Shown here one piece after another: positions 24,591 to 27,771 of a stretch of DNA of 27,771 bases. The position numbers and the translations under genes are program-made. Below the pieces are notes generated by a model. The model did no database searches. It was not told the DNA's origin and was given only the letters and a program-made list of their open reading frames with translations. Source of the DNA: Bacteroidales bacterium (lineage in GTDB: Bacteria > Bacteroidota > Bacteroidia > Bacteroidales > UBA932); the NCBI GenBank assembly GCA_017472115.1, contig JAFUQW010000010.1:1-27771 (forward strand), in the 5' to 3' direction. Numbering within the stretch: position 1 is the first letter of the stretch; every line of letters begins with the position of its first letter.

Positions 24591-25256
24591 ATGAAAATCT
24601 GTTCAAGAAAAAACCTTTTGTTCCTCGCTGTGGCCGCAATGGCATTCATATTTGTCGGCTGCGAGCCAAGCGATGCCAACAAGGACTACGGTTTCCCTAA
24701 GATCTATATTCCTCAGGCTACCGTAACCGGAATGGACAACTCCTATCCGATTCCGAACGGTCCGCTCGACCAGAACAAGACATATGTCTGCAACTTCAAG
24801 GACGGAAAGCTCAACATAGCCCTCGGAGCAGTACGCTCAGGTGCCCTCGCAAACGAGAAGGCATTCAGCGTGACACTCAAGGTCTCTGCAGAAGAAACTG
24901 CACGGAAGATTGCAGAATACGAGTCGAATGAAACTCCTGTTGCAGAGCTGCCTGTAAATCTCTGCACCATACCTGACAAGATCAGCGTAAAGGACGGAGA
25001 GAACACCGGCACATGCTACGTTTCCGTTGACCTCAAGTCTCTCTCGGCTCAGGCTTCGTCAATTCTCGAAGGAGAGACATACAAGCTCCTTGTCCTCGGA
25101 CTTGAGATAGCTGACCCTACGGAATACGAGCTTGCAGAGACCAACACAAGCGTGATAATCATATTGGACCTCAACAGTCCTGAATGGGATGACGCCGCTG
25201 CCAAAGGGCTCCCTGAAGGAGAAGTGAGGACATTGTTTCCGACAACAACAATTTAA
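24591..25256 (+). CDS. DUF1735-type lipoprotein of the PUL
   Basis: This 221-residue protein has an SPII signal with lipobox FVGC (Cys24). The segment KIYIPQA near residue 41 and the following beta-rich part (GKLNIALGAVRSGALANEKAF) match the start of DUF1735 domains, which occur at the N-termini of PUL surface proteins. No catalytic domain follows, so the protein is probably a small surface glycan-binding or scaffold lipoprotein. It lies 14 bases after susD2, in the position where SusE-like proteins are usual. Confidence 0.72.
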   Translation: MKICSRKNLLFLAVAAMAFIFVGCEPSDANKDYGFPKIYIPQATVTGMDNSYPIPNGPLDQNKTYVCNFKDGKLNIALGAVRSGALANEKAFSVTLKVSAEETARKIAEYESNETPVAELPVNLCTIPDKISVKDGENTGTCYVSVDLKSLSAQASSILEGETYKLLVLGLEIADPTEYELAETNTSVIIILDLNSPEWDDAAAKGLPEGEVRTLFPTTTI

Positions 25257-25289
25257 CATAACCCAAGTTTAACCAAATTTTTATCAACC

Positions 25290-26561
25290 ATGAAAAAGAT
25301 TTTAAAATCTCTTGCTGTATTCGCAATGACAGCTCTGGTGTTTGCGGCTTGCGGCCCTGACAACCCTACTCCTACTCCTCCGACTCCAGGTCCGGGAACA
25401 GGCAATGAAAACACCGGCGGAGAGACAAAGGAACTCAAGGCAGACTTCACATTCGAGGTGGATGCCCTTACAGTACAGTTCAAGGATGCTTCAGAGGGAG
25501 CTACAGCTTATCTCTGGAACTTCGGCGATGAGAACACTTCGACAGAAGCTTCTCCTGAGCACACTTATGATGCTGCCGGCACTTACACAGTGAAGCTCAC
25601 AGTGCAGGATGCTGCCGGAAACTCGAAGAGCGTAGAGAAGGAAGTGTCTGTGGCAGGTGCCGTAAAGGCATACTTCACTGCAACAGCTCAGACTGACCGC
25701 GCAGGAAAGTTCGGTAAGATCTTCACTCTCGATGCTACAGCATCTGAGAATGCAGCTTCAATCGTATGGGATTTCGGTGACGGAAGCGAGGCTTCTACAG
25801 AGTTCTCAGTAAACCACGAGTTCCCTGAATTCGACAAGACCTACACAGTAAAGGCTACTGTTACAGGCGTAGGCGGTGACACAGATGTATTCGAAGAGAC
25901 TGTAGAGGTAATCGGCTACAACGAGCTCCTCAAGGGTGGCTCTATGGAAGAGGATGACGCTACATTCTGGACAGTGAAGGAATACTTCATGATGGCTGAG
26001 GACTGGTCAGGCGAGACTACCGACCCTCAGTTCGTACACGAATTCGGACACACTGCGACAGTACCTGCAGGCGGAAAGGGCGGATGTCTCAGACTCGGCG
26101 GTGAAAGCCAGTTCATGCAGTACTCGTTCAAGTCAACCGTATATCAGGAGATCGAAGTTGTCGAAGGTGACAGGATCGAAATCTCAGCTCAGGTGAAATG
26201 GGGTGAGAACACAGTTGACAACGGTCTCATGTGGTGGTGCATCGGTCAGGATGCCGAAGTTCTCGGAGAAGACAACTCAGAGAGCACTATCCTCGAACTC
26301 TTCAACTACTGGGCAGTAGGTGTCACTGACACGCCACTCCCAGCTTGGGATGGCAACCTCCTCGGAACAGGACTTCCTGAAGGCTGCGGCTACGGTGCTG
26401 CTTCAACAACAGAAATCACTGAGGACGGCAAGGTGATCTGGACTGCGACATTCACAGGCAAGGCTTATTTCGGCTTCCAGCTCCGCTCTGTATGGGGTAA
26501 CTTCTGGGGCGAAGGCGTTGACTACTTCATCGACGAGGTAAGCGCAAAGATCGTTCTCTAA
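25290..26561 (+). CDS. Two-PKD-domain surface lipoprotein, likely glycan-binding
   Basis: This 423-residue protein has an SPII signal (lipobox VFAAC, Cys21) and then a Pro/Thr/Gly-rich linker (about residues 25-46). Two PKD domains follow (about 48-122 with YLWNFGDENTSTEASPEHTY, and 125-206 with IVWDFGDGSEASTEFSVNHEF). A C-terminal domain of about 215 residues starts NELLKGGSMEEDDATFWTV and looks like a beta-sandwich carbohydrate-binding module. No catalytic motif was recognised. PKD-bearing surface glycan-binding proteins occur in beta-glucan PULs. It begins 33 bases after the DUF1735 gene. Confidence 0.82.
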   Translation: MKKILKSLAVFAMTALVFAACGPDNPTPTPPTPGPGTGNENTGGETKELKADFTFEVDALTVQFKDASEGATAYLWNFGDENTSTEASPEHTYDAAGTYTVKLTVQDAAGNSKSVEKEVSVAGAVKAYFTATAQTDRAGKFGKIFTLDATASENAASIVWDFGDGSEASTEFSVNHEFPEFDKTYTVKATVTGVGGDTDVFEETVEVIGYNELLKGGSMEEDDATFWTVKEYFMMAEDWSGETTDPQFVHEFGHTATVPAGGKGGCLRLGGESQFMQYSFKSTVYQEIEVVEGDRIEISAQVKWGENTVDNGLMWWCIGQDAEVLGEDNSESTILELFNYWAVGVTDTPLPAWDGNLLGTGLPEGCGYGAASTTEITEDGKVIWTATFTGKAYFGFQLRSVWGNFWGEGVDYFIDEVSAKIVL

Positions 26562-26585
26562 CGAGTATAGGACCTAAACCATATC

Positions 26586-26617
26586 AAGGGGCGGGATGAG
26601 GGATTGTCCCGCCTCTT
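26586..26617 (+). other. GC-rich intergenic hairpin between the PKD gene and GH16
   Basis: AAGGGGCGGGA (26586-26596) pairs with TCCCGCCTCTT (26607-26617) over 11 bp with one G-U pair, around a 10-base loop. It lies 24 bases after the PKD gene stop and 13 bases before the GH16 ATG. The following bases (CCAACCAAACC) are not a U-run, so a partial attenuator or an mRNA-processing or stabilising stem is more likely than a full terminator. Confidence 0.6.
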
Positions 26618-26630
26618 CCAACCAAACCAC

Positions 26631-27584
26631 ATGATTATGAGAAAAGTGATATTTACCCTTTGCGCGGCCTTTCTGATGGCAGCAGGCACTGCAAGCGCCC
26701 AGTCTGTTGATACAGACAGATTCATGGACACATTCATTGAGAACTTCAACAGCGACCGTTCAGAGTTCTTCAATTGCCACGGTACATATAACTACCGTTA
26801 TTATCCGAATGTACCTTCTCTTTCGGAAAAGGGCTCAGATGTCATGGTAATGAGAATCGACCCTTCCACTCCTGCCGGTGCAGGACGCGGTCCGGAAATA
26901 GGGACAAAGAAACTCACGCATTTCGGCACATACAAGGCACGTATCAGGGTCCCTGACGTGAAGAAGGTACAGCCGAACATCGGTACGGTAGTAGGATATT
27001 TCACTTATCGCATGGACAAGGCATTCGGTCTCAGCGAGATCGACTTCGAATGGCTCATAGCTGATCCTACCCTCATCTATGTCGGTACATGGACAGGAAA
27101 GGCAGACCAGAGAGTCGGCAGGACCATCAATCTTGCAAAAGGTGAGATCCTCTACACGATTTATCGTTCAAGCCATGACGGCAACAGGAACCACAACATC
27201 ACAGGCATAGGAAACCAGCCTGAAAAGATCACAGCCATTCCGGATTATGATGCTTCGAAGCGTTTCTACACTTATGGATTCGACTGGCATCCTGACCGTC
27301 TCACATGGTGGATCATCCATCCTCAGACCAACGAAAAGATACTTCTCTGGGATTATCAGCCAGAAAGTTCCGCACTCAACGGAGTCGAAGGCTTCGACGG
27401 CATTCCCAAGTCCCCTACCACTTATCTCCTCAACTACTGGCATACCAACAACTGGCCTGTTGACACAAACCCTAAATCAACAGAAGCTCCGGCATACCCT
27501 TATGCCCTGGAGATCGACTGGATGTCATACGAGCCGTTCGTAGAGGAAAGTCAGACATGGATGACTGAAAACAACTGGCAGTAA
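26631..27584 (+). CDS. GH16-family endo-glycanase, beta-glucanase-like
   Basis: This 317-residue protein has an SPI signal peptide (cleavage near GTASA-Q24) and no lipobox. The GH16 active site is S-E136-I-D138-F-E140, giving the nucleophile and the acid/base. Other landmarks resemble bacterial lichenase-type GH16: GYFTYRM before the active site, FYTYGFDWHPDRLTWWII, and the end LLNYWHTNNWP ... YALEIDWMSYEPF. It likely cuts beta-1,3/1,4-linked glucan or a related glycan outside the cell or in the periplasm, but specificity cannot be fixed by eye. A second ATG at 26637 is equally possible. The in-frame ATG at 26604 falls in the hairpin and is rejected. Confidence 0.88.
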   Translation: MIMRKVIFTLCAAFLMAAGTASAQSVDTDRFMDTFIENFNSDRSEFFNCHGTYNYRYYPNVPSLSEKGSDVMVMRIDPSTPAGAGRGPEIGTKKLTHFGTYKARIRVPDVKKVQPNIGTVVGYFTYRMDKAFGLSEIDFEWLIADPTLIYVGTWTGKADQRVGRTINLAKGEILYTIYRSSHDGNRNHNITGIGNQPEKITAIPDYDASKRFYTYGFDWHPDRLTWWIIHPQTNEKILLWDYQPESSALNGVEGFDGIPKSPTTYLLNYWHTNNWPVDTNPKSTEAPAYPYALEIDWMSYEPFVEESQTWMTENNWQ

Positions 27585-27595
27585 GCACTTATACT

Positions 27596-27771
27596 ATGAA
27601 ATACAGACTTCTGACGTCAGCGGTCATTCTTCTTGCCGTAGCCTGCGGTGAAGAATATACCCCTCCTTCGCCTCCGCCACCTCCTCCGCCACCGGAACAG
27701 GAGAAGCCGGATAACGGCGGAGACGGAGGTGAAGAACTTGAAACACCGTTCAAGGATGTCACCCTTCTCGG
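27596..27771 (+). CDS. Proline-rich-linker lipoprotein, N-terminus only
   Basis: An open frame starts 11 bases after the GH16 stop and runs off the window. The product begins MKYRLLTSAVILLAVAC, an SPII signal with Cys17. The mature start C-G-E-E-Y-T is acidic, as in surface-exported Bacteroidota lipoproteins. A linker of Pro (about ten of twelve residues), then a Gly/Asp/Glu-rich stretch follows, ending at ETPFKDVTLLG. Most likely a surface glycoside hydrolase or glycan-binding protein of the PUL. No domain is visible yet. Confidence 0.75.
   Translation, partial: MKYRLLTSAVILLAVACGEEYTPPSPPPPPPPPEQEKPDNGGDGGEELETPFKDVTLL

Noticed and set aside
26604..26630. Longer start for the GH16 gene at 26604
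   Set aside because: It lies in the loop of a hairpin, and it would place nine polar residues before a normal signal peptide.

Overview
The window reads as chromosomal DNA of a member of the Bacteroidota, most likely a Bacteroidales gut-type commensal. The evidence is tandem SusC/SusD pairs, SPII lipoproteins, an Rnf complex beside an RseC-type gene and a DUF3108 gene, and TAnnTTTG-like promoter elements. Genus and species cannot be fixed by reading alone. No tRNA, rRNA, CRISPR array, insertion sequence or phage gene was seen, and coding density is high.

Positions 1-11366 are one unbroken run of minus-strand genes. In transcription order they are two tandem membrane-anchored M23 (LytM-type) peptidases, a small MerR regulator, a Nif3/YbgI-type metal protein, a coiled-coil C4 zinc-ribbon protein, the replicative helicase DnaB, a DUF3108 exported protein, an RseC-family redox membrane protein, and the Rnf electron-transport operon rnfB-C-D-G-E-A, with rnfA cut by the window edge. 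rnfC carries an in-frame TAG codon that separates the N-terminal domains from the C-terminal 2x[4Fe-4S] module.

Positions 11367-27771 are a plus-strand polysaccharide utilisation locus (PUL) with its control genes. A first unit is a ROK-family protein with a degenerate nucleotide-binding loop followed by a LacI-type regulator and a clear intrinsic terminator. A second unit starts with a more canonical ROK sugar kinase and runs into susC1-susD1-susC2-susD2, a DUF1735 lipoprotein, a two-PKD lipoprotein, a GH16 endo-glycanase (E-I-D-F-E active site, lichenase-like landmarks) and the start of another proline-rich lipoprotein cut by the window edge. The GH16 and the hexokinase-like ROK protein fit a beta-glucan-type substrate, but the substrate is inferred.

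The most interesting signal is regulatory. Nearly the same TGCAAC-N2-rTTGCr palindrome, with extra TTGCA/TGCAA half-sites, occurs upstream of both ROK genes. At the first it sits between a -33 and a -7-like element. With the LacI gene lying between the two ROK genes, one of which looks catalytically altered, this suggests a LacI/ROK sugar-sensing circuit for the PUL instead of the usual hybrid two-component, SusR or ECF-sigma control. The second point of interest is the amber-interrupted rnfC, which lies in the same reading frame as rnfB, so that rnfB and rnfC are separated only by TAG codons.
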